Source: Ramlibacter sp.
GTDB lineage: Bacteria; Pseudomonadota; Gammaproteobacteria; Burkholderiales; Burkholderiaceae_C
Length of the DNA: 64,000 nt
Assembly (NCBI GenBank): GCA_019635435.1
Contig: JAHBZM010000001.1
Span: 2,294,001-2,358,000, forward strand
Reading direction: 5' to 3'
Below the pieces are notes generated by a model. It was not told the origin of the DNA. It did no database searches and was given only the letters and a program-made list of their open reading frames with translations. Shown here piece by piece: positions 44,907 to 52,188 of the stretch. Position 1 is the stretch's first letter, and every line of letters starts with the position of its first letter. The position numbers and the translations under genes are program-made.

Positions 44907-44928
44907 ATTCATTGCTTATATTTGCATG
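44907..44928. promoter_or_regulatory. Candidate operator at the soxR-type start
   Basis: ATTCATTGCTT (44907-44917) begins a region with the imperfect inverted repeat TTCATTGC...GCATGAA that runs into the start codon at 44926. ArsR-type repressors usually bind such AT-rich palindromes at their own promoter. The 11-base element recurs upstream of prpE. Confidence 0.5.
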
Positions 44929-45309
44929 AAGAAAATGGAACCTCTGACCCATGCCAGCGATGCGGCCGCCTCGGGCCGCGTGTTCGAGCTGGCGGCCGAG
45001 CTGTTCGGCGTGCTGTCCACGCCGATGCGCCTGCGCATCCTCAGCGCCCTGTGCGACGGTGAGCGCTCGGTCACCCAGCTGCTCGAAAAAATCGACACCA
45101 CCCAGCCCAACCTGTCGCAGCACCTCAATGTGCTGTACCGCAGCGGTGTGCTGGCCAAGCGCAAGGAAGGCACCCAGGTGATTTACCGCGTGCAGAGCGA
45201 GAAGGCCGTGACGCTGTGCCGCGCGGTCTGCACGCAGATCGCGATCGAGGTGGACGAGCCCCTGCAACTGCCACCGGCCGAGCGCCTGGTGGGGCGGGCG
45301 GTGATCTGA
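44926..45309 (+). CDS. soxR: ArsR-family repressor, SoxR/BigR-type sulfur sensor
   Basis: A 127-residue ArsR/SmtB winged HTH (TTQPNLSQHLNVLYRSGVL). It has cysteines at 43 (ALCDGE), 98 and 102 (LCRAVC). In the BigR/SqrR/SoxR branch, a pair of such cysteines forms a tetrasulfide with sulfane sulfur and releases DNA. Position upstream of and overlapping soxC (TGATG) supports repression of the sox operon relieved by thiosulfate. The symbol follows ArsR-type SoxR of sulfur oxidisers, not the MerR-type superoxide sensor. An M at 44935 is an alternative start. Confidence 0.8.
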   Translation: MKKMEPLTHASDAAASGRVFELAAELFGVLSTPMRLRILSALCDGERSVTQLLEKIDTTQPNLSQHLNVLYRSGVLAKRKEGTQVIYRVQSEKAVTLCRAVCTQIAIEVDEPLQLPPAERLVGRAVI

Positions 45310-46640
45310 TGATCAATCCCTTCATCCGGCGCGCCCCGGAAAACTTCCTGAGCCGCGAACAGATCGCCGACGTGCAGCGTGGCCGGCGTGGCTTTCTGGC
45401 GGCGGCCCTTGCTTCAGCGGCGGGCGCGGCGACCGCGCAGGCCCCCGCCCCCGTGGGCGCGGGCGACCCGGCCATCCTCAACCTGCCGGGCCACAGCAAG
45501 TCGCTGGGCCAGGCGGTGGCCGCGCGCGGCTACGGCCTGCCCAGCACCTGGGAAAAGAACCTGCAGCGCCGCGAGAGCCCGGGCCTGACCCGGGTCAGCC
45601 AGGCCAGCGTGAGCTTCTGCCCGCTGCAGGGCCTGTTTGGCATCATCACGCCCAGCGGCCTGCACTTCGAGCGGCACCACCAGGGCTGGTGGGACATCGA
45701 CCCGAGCCAGCACCGGCTCATGGTCAACGGCTGCGACGACAAGATGCTCAAGCGCCCCATGGTCTTCACCATGGACGAGCTGATGCGCCTGCCGCCCGTG
45801 AGCCGCATGCATTTCATCGAATGCGGCGCCAACACCGGCATGGAGTGGGGCAATGTGTCGGTGCCCACCGTGCAGTACACGCACGGCATGCTGTCGTGCA
45901 GCGAATTCACCGGCGTGCCGCTGCGCACGCTGCTGGAGATGTGCGGCGCCGACCTCAAGCGCGGCAAGTTCGTGCTGGCCGAGGGCGCTGACGGTTCGGG
46001 CATGACGCGCACCATCCCCATGAGCCTGGTGATGAGCGGCGAGGTGCTGGTGGCCTGGGGCCAGAACGGCGAGATGCTGCGCCCCGAAAACGGCTACCCC
46101 CTGCGCCTGGTGGTGCCCGGCGTGCAGGGCGTGAGCTGGATCAAGTACCTGCGCCGCATCGAGCTGGGCGACATGCCCTATGCCACCAAGGACGAGACCG
46201 TCCATTACATCGACCTCATGCCCGACGGCCAGCACCGCCAGTACACCAGCATCCAGGAGGTCAAGAGCGTGGTGACCTCGCCCAGTGGCGGCCAGATGCT
46301 GCTGGACAAGGGCTTCACCAACATCACGGGCCTGGCCTGGAGCGGCCGCGGCGCCATCAAGAAGGTCGACGTGTCGGTCGACGGCGGGCGCAACTGGCGG
46401 CCCGCGCGGCTGGAGTCGCCGGTGCTGTCCAAGTGCCTCACCCGATTCAACTGCGACTGGAACTGGGACGGCAAGCCCGCGCTGCTGATGAGCCGCGCCA
46501 CCGACGACACCGGCCAGATCCAGCCCAACTATGCCGAACTGCGCCGCGTGCGCGGCACGCGCAGCATCTACCACAACAACGCGATCCAGACCTGGCTCGT
46601 GGAAGAGAGCGGCGAGGTCAAAAATGTCCAGCTCTCCTGA
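45309..46640 (+). CDS. soxC: Sulfite/sulfane dehydrogenase molybdenum subunit SoxC
   Basis: A 443-residue Mo-cofactor protein of the sulfite oxidase family. It has a Tat-type leader (GRRGFLAAALASAAGAA). The cofactor cysteine is in HFIECGANTGME. SoxCD removes sulfane sulfur from SoxY-bound intermediates and gives six electrons. The ATG at 45309 uses the last base of the ArsR stop (TGATG), so translation is coupled. The longer frame upstream is a shadow. soxD overlaps its 3' end by 17 bases. Confidence 0.95.
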   Translation: MINPFIRRAPENFLSREQIADVQRGRRGFLAAALASAAGAATAQAPAPVGAGDPAILNLPGHSKSLGQAVAARGYGLPSTWEKNLQRRESPGLTRVSQASVSFCPLQGLFGIITPSGLHFERHHQGWWDIDPSQHRLMVNGCDDKMLKRPMVFTMDELMRLPPVSRMHFIECGANTGMEWGNVSVPTVQYTHGMLSCSEFTGVPLRTLLEMCGADLKRGKFVLAEGADGSGMTRTIPMSLVMSGEVLVAWGQNGEMLRPENGYPLRLVVPGVQGVSWIKYLRRIELGDMPYATKDETVHYIDLMPDGQHRQYTSIQEVKSVVTSPSGGQMLLDKGFTNITGLAWSGRGAIKKVDVSVDGGRNWRPARLESPVLSKCLTRFNCDWNWDGKPALLMSRATDDTGQIQPNYAELRRVRGTRSIYHNNAIQTWLVEESGEVKNVQLS

Positions 46641-47769
46641 GATCATCCGGGCCGACTGCGGCCTACTGGGGCGGAGCGCGCCGCTGCTGCTCGCCGCCTT
46701 GCTGATGGGTGGGGCCGCCGCCGCCGCGGCGCAAAGCCGTTTCGAGGGCGTGGGCCGCACGGCCACGCCGGCCGAGGTCAAGGCCTGGGACATCGACGTG
46801 CGGCCCGACCTCAAGGGCCTGCCGCCCGGGCAGGGCAGCGTCAAGCGCGGCGAGCAGGTCTGGGAGGCCCAGTGCGCCTCGTGCCACGGGACCTTTGGCG
46901 AAAGCAACGACGTGTTCATGCCGCTGGTGGGCTCCACCACCCCCAGGGACATCGAGACCGGGCATGTGGCCAGCCTGAAACCCGGCGCCAACGCGCCGGC
47001 CCGCACCACCCTCATGAAGGTGTCGCAGCTGTCCACGCTGTGGGACTACATCAACCGCGCCATGCCCTGGACGGCGCCCAAGTCGCTGGCGCCTGATGAC
47101 GTGTATGCCGTGCTGGCCTACCTGCTGAACCTGGGCAACATCGTGCCCGCCGACTTCACGCTGTCAGACCGCAACATGCGCGAAACCCAGCAGCGGCTGC
47201 CCAACCGCAACGGCATGACCACGGCCCACGCGCTGTGGCCCGGGCCGGAGTTTGGCGGCACCACGCGGCCCGATGTGCAGGGCTCGGCCTGCATACGCAA
47301 TTGCCGCCCCGAAGCCCATGTGGCCAGCCTGATTCCGGCCTATGCGCGCAACGCCCACGGCAACCTGGCCGACCAGAACCGCCCGCTGGGCCCCACGCGC
47401 GGCACCGAAACCGCGCCTTCGGAGCCAAAAGTGCCTGGAGTCCAGGAGGGGCGGGCCTCTTCTGCTAGCAAAACCGTAGCAGACGGCGGGTCGGCCGCGG
47501 GCCCGCTCAAGGCCGCCGACGTGGTCGGCGTGCTGCAGGCCAATGTCTGCGTGGCCTGCCACGCCATCGACAGCAAGCTGGTGGGCCCTTCGTTCGGTGA
47601 CGTGGCCCGGCGCTACCAGGGCCGCGCCGATGCGGCGGCCTATCTGGCCGGAAAAATCAGGTCGGGCGGGCAGGGCGTCTGGGGTTCCATTCCCATGCCT
47701 GCGCAGTCCATCACCGAGGCCGACGCCCAGCGCGTGGCCCGCTGGCTGGCCGGGGGCGCCGCGCCATGA
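46624..47769 (+). CDS. soxD: SoxD, diheme cytochrome c subunit
   Basis: A 381-residue diheme protein with signal peptide (LLLAALLMGGAAAAAAQ) and two heme sites: CASCH (about residues 84-88) and CVACH (309-313). It transfers electrons from SoxC. Between the two cytochrome domains, a dispersed repeat (residues about 267-286, KVPGVQEGRASSASKTVA) makes the linker. The ATG at 46624 overlaps soxC; GAGG is 8 bases upstream. SoxD is often shorter in the linker, so the insertion may be recent. Confidence 0.93.
   Translation: MSSSPEIIRADCGLLGRSAPLLLAALLMGGAAAAAAQSRFEGVGRTATPAEVKAWDIDVRPDLKGLPPGQGSVKRGEQVWEAQCASCHGTFGESNDVFMPLVGSTTPRDIETGHVASLKPGANAPARTTLMKVSQLSTLWDYINRAMPWTAPKSLAPDDVYAVLAYLLNLGNIVPADFTLSDRNMRETQQRLPNRNGMTTAHALWPGPEFGGTTRPDVQGSACIRNCRPEAHVASLIPAYARNAHGNLADQNRPLGPTRGTETAPSEPKVPGVQEGRASSASKTVADGGSAAGPLKAADVVGVLQANVCVACHAIDSKLVGPSFGDVARRYQGRADAAAYLAGKIRSGGQGVWGSIPMPAQSITEADAQRVARWLAGGAAP
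47423..47482. repeat. Dispersed hairpin repeat in soxD linker
   Basis: GCCAAAAGTGCCTGGAGTCC is the best-preserved arm, then GGGGCGGGC, then the hairpin TGCTAG (47463-47468) and GTAGCA (47476-47481). Forward orientation, translated in the same frame as the aceF and lpdA copies. Confidence 0.8.
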
Positions 47770-47811
47770 GCCCCGCGCCACGTTGCCCCCAGGGGTTTCA
47801 GGGTAAGGCCC

Positions 47812-47841
47812 ATGACCCCGATCCGTTTGTGTTCTTACAAT
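47812..47841 (+). promoter_or_regulatory. Candidate internal promoter before soxYZAXB
   Basis: ATGACC (47812-47817) and TACAAT (47836-47841) lie 18 bases apart, 26 bases before a small leader ORF. This could drive soxYZAXB separately from soxCD. Confidence 0.45.
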
Positions 47842-47867
47842 CCCGTCAGTCCATCCAAGGAGAAGCC

Positions 47868-47933
47868 ATGTTTCAAAGTGCTCGCATTCAATCGCTGCCC
47901 ACGCGGGCAGTTTCACCGGAGACCTGCTCATGA
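47868..47933 (+). CDS. Small leader ORF upstream of soxY, 21 residues
   Basis: The ATG at 47868 has an excellent Shine-Dalgarno, AAGGAGAAGCC. It encodes M-F-Q-S-A-R-I-Q-S-L-P-T-R-A-V-S-P-E-T-C-S and stops in a TGA that overlaps the soxY start codon (ATGA). The layout is typical of translational coupling: a ribosome finishing the leader can begin soxY at once. Its C-terminal Cys is notable near a sulfur-binding system. I cannot say if the peptide itself matters. It is too short to appear as a called gene normally. Confidence 0.5.
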   Translation: MFQSARIQSLPTRAVSPETCS

Positions 47934-48403
47934 TCGAACGCCGTGATTTCATGCGCAAGAGTTCGGGCGCCGTGGCGCTCGGCCTTGCCGCTTCCGCGGG
48001 CCTGGTGCCCGCGGTGTCGCGCGCCCAGGCGGGCGCCAGCTGGAACAAGGCCGCCTTCGAGGCCAAGTCCCTGAACGACGTGGTCAAGGCCATGGGCGGC
48101 GCCGCGCCGACCGAAAGCAAGGACGTGGTGCTGGCCGCGCCCGAGATCGCCGAGAACGGCAGCGTGGTGCGCATTGGCGCGCAGAGCAACCTGCCCGGCA
48201 CCACCTCGATCGCCTTCGTGGTCGAGAAGAACCCCAACGCCCTGGCCGCGGTGTTCGACATTCCCGAGGGCACCGACGCCAACGTCGCCACCAACGTCAA
48301 GATGGGCCAGTCCTCGCATGTCTATGCGGTGGCCAAGGTCGGCGACAAGTTTTTCTACAGTGCCAAGGAAGTCAAAGTGACCCTTGGCGGTTGCGGCGGT
48401 TAA
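47930..48403 (+). CDS. soxY: SoxY, covalent thiosulfate carrier
   Basis: A 157-residue carrier with Tat signal (ERRDFMRKSSGAVALGLAAS) and the C-terminal KVTLGGCGG; the cysteine in GGCGG is the site to which sulfur intermediates are bound. It pairs with SoxZ. The start overlaps the leader ORF stop; GGAG lies 8 bases upstream. SoxYZ is the substrate for SoxAX, SoxB and SoxCD. Confidence 0.96.
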   Translation: MIERRDFMRKSSGAVALGLAASAGLVPAVSRAQAGASWNKAAFEAKSLNDVVKAMGGAAPTESKDVVLAAPEIAENGSVVRIGAQSNLPGTTSIAFVVEKNPNALAAVFDIPEGTDANVATNVKMGQSSHVYAVAKVGDKFFYSAKEVKVTLGGCGG

Positions 48404-48413
48404 GGAGAAAGTC

Positions 48414-48725
48414 ATGGCAGATCCCATGCGGATTCGCGCGCAGGCGCAAGGCGACAAGGTCACGGTGCGTGTGCTCGTGAGCCACGAAATGGAAAGCGGC
48501 CAGCGCAAGGATGCGGCCGGCAAGGTGATTCCGGCCTGGTTCATCCAGAACATCAGCGCCACCCACAACGGCAAGACCGTGATGAGCGCGCAGTGGGGAA
48601 CGGCGGTGTCCAAGAACCCTTACATGCAGTTCAGCTTCAAGGGCGGCAAGGCCGGCGAAAAAGTCACCGTGAGCTGGGTGGACAACCGCGGCGACAAGCG
48701 CACCGACGAAGCGGTCATTTCCTGA
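48414..48725 (+). CDS. soxZ: SoxZ, partner of SoxY
   Basis: A 103-residue protein with no signal peptide; it is carried to the periplasm by SoxY through the Tat pathway. Typical blocks are KVTVRVLVSHEMESGQRKD and WGTAVSKNPYMQFSFKGGK. GGAGAAA precedes the ATG at 48414, 10 bases after soxY. Confidence 0.95.
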   Translation: MADPMRIRAQAQGDKVTVRVLVSHEMESGQRKDAAGKVIPAWFIQNISATHNGKTVMSAQWGTAVSKNPYMQFSFKGGKAGEKVTVSWVDNRGDKRTDEAVIS

Positions 48726-48728
48726 AGC

Positions 48729-48748
48729 GGGGCGGCCGGGGCCGCCCC
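48729..48748 (+). other. GC-rich hairpin between soxZ and soxA
   Basis: GGGGCGGCC and GGCCGCCCC are perfectly complementary with a two-base centre, so in RNA a shorter stem would form. No T run follows. It may mark a processing or stability site within the sox mRNA. Confidence 0.45.
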
Positions 48749-48799
48749 CTTGTGACTCTCACAACGGCTCAGACACTCAGACAACAAGAGGAGAACGCG

Positions 48800-49597
48800 A
48801 TGAAATGGAACTTGCTGGGGCTAGCGGCCCTGTGCGCGCTGCCGCTGGCGGCCGCGGCCCAGAAAACCACGGCCGAAGGCATTGCCGAGTACCGCGCCAT
48901 GCTGGCCGACGGCAACCCGGCCGAACTCTATGAAGCCAAGGGCGAGGGCATCTGGAAGGAAGCCCGTGGCCCCAGGAAGGCCTCGCTCGAGCAGTGCGAC
49001 CTGGGCAAGGGTCCGGGCGTGGTCAAGGGAGCGTTCGTGGAGCTGCCGCGTTACTTCCCCGACACCAAGCGCGTTCAGGACCTCGAATCGCGCCTGCTGA
49101 CCTGCATGGAAACCCTGCAGGGCTTCAACGCCGCCGAGATTGCCAAGACCGGCTTTGGCAAGGGCGAGCAGAAGACCCTGGAGTCGCTGGTGGCCTACAT
49201 CTCCGGCGAATCGCGTGACATGGCATTCAACCTGCCCCAGTCGCACCCCGAGGAAAAGCTGATGTACGAAGTAGGCAAGAAGCTCTTCTACATGCGTGGC
49301 GGCCCCTACGACTTTGCCTGTGCCTCCTGCCACGGCGCCGACGACAAGCGCGTGCGCCTGCAAGACCTGCCCAACCTCACCAAGAACCCCGGCGCCGGCA
49401 ATGGCTTTGGGGCCTGGCCCGCCTACCGCGTGTCCAACGGCACGCTGTGGGGCATGCAGCGCCGCCTGAACGACTGTTACCGCCAGCAGCGCTTCCCGTA
49501 CCCCGGCTTTGCGTCAGACGCCACCATCGCCCTTGGCGTGTTCATGGGCGTGAACGGCAAGGGCGGCATCTCGACCGCACCGGCGCTCAAGCGTTGA
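48800..49597 (+). CDS. soxA: SoxA, cytochrome c subunit of SoxAX
   Basis: A 265-residue SoxA with signal peptide (GLAALCALPLAAAAQ), one heme site CASCH (FACASCHGADD), and the ligand cysteine in NDCYRQQRFPYPGF that carries the cysteine persulfide heme ligand. The N-terminal heme site is absent; its place has single cysteines (LEQCDLGKG, LLTCMETL), as in monoheme SoxA proteins. It joins thiosulfate to SoxY with SoxX. GAGGAG precedes the ATG at 48800. Confidence 0.94.
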   Translation: MKWNLLGLAALCALPLAAAAQKTTAEGIAEYRAMLADGNPAELYEAKGEGIWKEARGPRKASLEQCDLGKGPGVVKGAFVELPRYFPDTKRVQDLESRLLTCMETLQGFNAAEIAKTGFGKGEQKTLESLVAYISGESRDMAFNLPQSHPEEKLMYEVGKKLFYMRGGPYDFACASCHGADDKRVRLQDLPNLTKNPGAGNGFGAWPAYRVSNGTLWGMQRRLNDCYRQQRFPYPGFASDATIALGVFMGVNGKGGISTAPALKR

Positions 49598-49616
49598 ACC
49601 CAGCAGGAGCACTCAC

Positions 49617-50261
49617 ATGAAAACAACCTACAAGCATCTGGGCCTGACCGCTCTCGCCGTGGCCCTGGCCGGTTGCGCCATGGCGCCCACCTCGCAGCAG
49701 GTGGAGGAGGCCACGCAGCGCATCCTGAAGTCGTCGTTCACCGAAAAAGGCATCGCCAAGCTCGACCGCCTGGAACTGGACGAGTCCAACCGCGCCTGCT
49801 CCGAATCGCAGGGCGAGCCGCTGGAACCCAAGCTGGCGCAGGCCATCGAGGCGGCCAACCTCAAAACCGTCAAGATGCCCTCCGATGGCAAGTTCCTGGG
49901 CGACTGGAAGGCCGGCGAAAAGCTGGCCCAGAACGGCCGTGGCCTGACCTGGACCGACAAGCCCGGCGATGCCAATGGCGGCAGCTGCTACAACTGCCAC
50001 CAGATCAGCAAGGAAGAGCTGTCATTCGGCTCCATCGGCCCCAGCCTCTACCATTACGGCAAGCTGCGCGGCGTGACCGATCCGTCCTCGCCCGCCAGCA
50101 AGCCCATCGTGGAATACACCTGGAGCAAGCTGTGGAACGCCAAGGCGTTCAACGCCTGTTCGGGCATGCCGCGCTTCGGCCATGCAGGTATCCTCGACGA
50201 GAGCCAGCTGCGTGACGTGATGGCACTGCTGCTGGACCCCAAGTCGCCGGTCAACCAGTAA
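49617..50261 (+). CDS. soxX: SoxX, cytochrome c subunit of SoxAX
   Basis: A 214-residue monoheme cytochrome with CYNCH (GGSCYNCHQISK) and a Met ligand region (GMPRFGHAGIL). The N-terminus ends in LAGC, a lipobox, so it may be lipid-anchored, unlike the soluble SoxX of many species. It starts 19 bases after soxA. Together with SoxA it forms the oxidising complex. Confidence 0.94.
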   Translation: MKTTYKHLGLTALAVALAGCAMAPTSQQVEEATQRILKSSFTEKGIAKLDRLELDESNRACSESQGEPLEPKLAQAIEAANLKTVKMPSDGKFLGDWKAGEKLAQNGRGLTWTDKPGDANGGSCYNCHQISKEELSFGSIGPSLYHYGKLRGVTDPSSPASKPIVEYTWSKLWNAKAFNACSGMPRFGHAGILDESQLRDVMALLLDPKSPVNQ

Positions 50262-50276
50262 CCGGATTCTCAAAGC

Positions 50277-51989
50277 ATGAACCTCAGCCGCCGCGAATTC
50301 GCGAGCGTGCTGGCGGCGGCCATGGCCTCGGGCTTTCCCCTGGCCAGGCAGGCGTCCGCCCAGCAGGCCGCGCTGACCTACGATGTGCCCCGGTCGGGCA
50401 ATGTGCACCTGCTGCACATGACCGACTGCCACGCCCAGTTGATGCCGGTGTATTTCCGCGAGCCTTCGGTCAACCTGGGCATCGGCAGCATGCAGGGGCA
50501 ATGGCCGCACCTGGTCGGTGAGCATCTGCTCAAGGCGGCCGGCTTCCAGGCCGGCTCGCCGCAGGCCCATGCTTTTACCTATCTGGACTTCGAGCGGGCG
50601 GCGCGCCAGTACGGCAAGGTGGGCGGCTTTGCCCATCTGGCCACGCTGGTGAAGCGGCTCAGGGCCTCGCGCCCCGGGGCGCTGCTGCTGGACGGCGGCG
50701 ACACCTGGCAGGGCAGCGCCACCGCGCTGTGGACCGAGGGCCAGGACATGGTCGAGGCCTGCCAGCTGCTGGGCGTGGACGTGATGACCGCGCACTGGGA
50801 GTTCACCTATGGCGAGGCCCGGGTCAAGGACATCGTGGACAAGCGGTTGGGCCGCATCGAGTTTCTTGCCCAGAACGTCAAGACACGGGACTTCGAGGAC
50901 CCGGTGTTCAAGCCCTACACGCTGCGCGAGATGAATGGCGTGCCCGTGGCCATCATCGGCCAGGCTTTTCCCTACACCCCCATCGCCAACCCGGGCTGGA
51001 TGGTGCCCAACTGGACCTTCGGCATCCAGGAGAAAGAGCTCCAGGCGGTGGTGGACGCGGCCCGCGCCAAGGGCGCGCAGGCCGTGGTGCTGCTCAGCCA
51101 CAACGGCATGGACGTGGACCTGAAGCTGGCCTCGCGCGTGACCGGGATCGACGCGATCCTGGGCGGCCACACCCATGACGGCGTGCCTGTGCCCGTGGTG
51201 GTCAAGAACCCGGGCGGCCAGACGCTGGTGACCAACGCCGGCAGCAACGGCAAGTTCCTGGGCGTGCTTGACCTGGACGTCAGGGGCAAGCGGGTGACCG
51301 GCTTCCAGTACCGGCTGCTGCCGGTGTTTGCCGACCTGCTGCCGGCCGACCGCGACATGAGCGCGCTGATCGAGCGGGTGCGTGCGCCTTTCAAGGCCCG
51401 GCTCGAGGCCCCTCTGGCCACTACCGAGGGCCTGCTGTACCGGCGTGGCAATTTCAATGGCACCTTCGACCAGGTGATCGTGGACGCGCTGATGGAAGTG
51501 CGTGGCGCCGAAATCGCATTCTCGCCTGGCTTCCGCTGGGGCACCTCGCTGCTGCCGGGCCAGACCCTCACCCGCGAGCACCTGATGGACCAGACGGCCA
51601 TCACCTACCCCTGGACCACGCTGAGCGACCTCTCGGGCGAGACCATCAAGACCATTCTGGAAGACGTGGCCGACAACCTGTTCAACCCCGACCCGTATTA
51701 CCAGCAGGGCGGGGACATGGTGCGCGTGGGCGGCCTGAGCTACACCTGTGACCCGCTGGCCAGCATGGGCAGCCGCATCCAGGACATGCGGCTCAACGGG
51801 CGCCCGTTGGAGGCCGGCAAGACCTACAAGGTGGCCGGCTGGGCCCCCGTGGCCGAGGCCAGCAAGAACGCGGGCCCGCCCATCTGGGATGTCATGGAGA
51901 CCTGGTTCAGGGCCCATGGGACCATCAAGGCGCCCACCCTCAACACGCCGGCCCTGCCTGGCATGCAGGGCAACCCCGGCCTGGCCTGA
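50277..51989 (+). CDS. soxB: SoxB, sulfate thiol esterase (thiosulfohydrolase)
   Basis: A 570-residue dimanganese enzyme with a Tat signal (SRREFASVLAAAMASG). Metal ligands are in LLHMTDCHAQL, LLLDGGDTWQGSA and GGHTHDGVPV. It hydrolyses the sulfonate from SoxY-bound thiosulfate, releasing sulfate. Length fits the family. It is the last gene of the sox run and starts 15 bases after soxX. Confidence 0.97.
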   Translation: MNLSRREFASVLAAAMASGFPLARQASAQQAALTYDVPRSGNVHLLHMTDCHAQLMPVYFREPSVNLGIGSMQGQWPHLVGEHLLKAAGFQAGSPQAHAFTYLDFERAARQYGKVGGFAHLATLVKRLRASRPGALLLDGGDTWQGSATALWTEGQDMVEACQLLGVDVMTAHWEFTYGEARVKDIVDKRLGRIEFLAQNVKTRDFEDPVFKPYTLREMNGVPVAIIGQAFPYTPIANPGWMVPNWTFGIQEKELQAVVDAARAKGAQAVVLLSHNGMDVDLKLASRVTGIDAILGGHTHDGVPVPVVVKNPGGQTLVTNAGSNGKFLGVLDLDVRGKRVTGFQYRLLPVFADLLPADRDMSALIERVRAPFKARLEAPLATTEGLLYRRGNFNGTFDQVIVDALMEVRGAEIAFSPGFRWGTSLLPGQTLTREHLMDQTAITYPWTTLSDLSGETIKTILEDVADNLFNPDPYYQQGGDMVRVGGLSYTCDPLASMGSRIQDMRLNGRPLEAGKTYKVAGWAPVAEASKNAGPPIWDVMETWFRAHGTIKAPTLNTPALPGMQGNPGLA

Positions 51990-52013
51990 CATCCGGCCGT
52001 CCTGGACACGCGG

Positions 52014-52029
52014 GCGAACGGTCGTTCGC
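52014..52029. promoter_or_regulatory. TetR-like palindrome upstream of sucA
   Basis: GCGAACG-GT-CGTTCGC is a perfect 7-bp inverted repeat, 25 bases after the soxB stop and 160 bases before sucA. The core AACGGTCGTT resembles TetR-family operators. No TetR gene is in the window. Confidence 0.45.
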
Positions 52030-52188
52030 AGCCGCGCGCTGGTGCCGAGCTTGATTCGGTGGCACAATCACACCTGTACTTAGGCCCCTTCCCCAGCCAC
52101 AGTCGCATCCGCCAACCGGTTCAGCCGTGCAGCGGAAGGTTTGTCAACCAGCTAATGTTTCCCGCAGGGAAACGGAGGTCAGCGGAAT

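Noticed and set aside
44926..45309. MerR-type SoxR (superoxide sensor)
   Set aside because: The protein is a short ArsR-type winged helix without a [2Fe-2S] cysteine cluster; the name is used only in the sulfur-oxidation sense.
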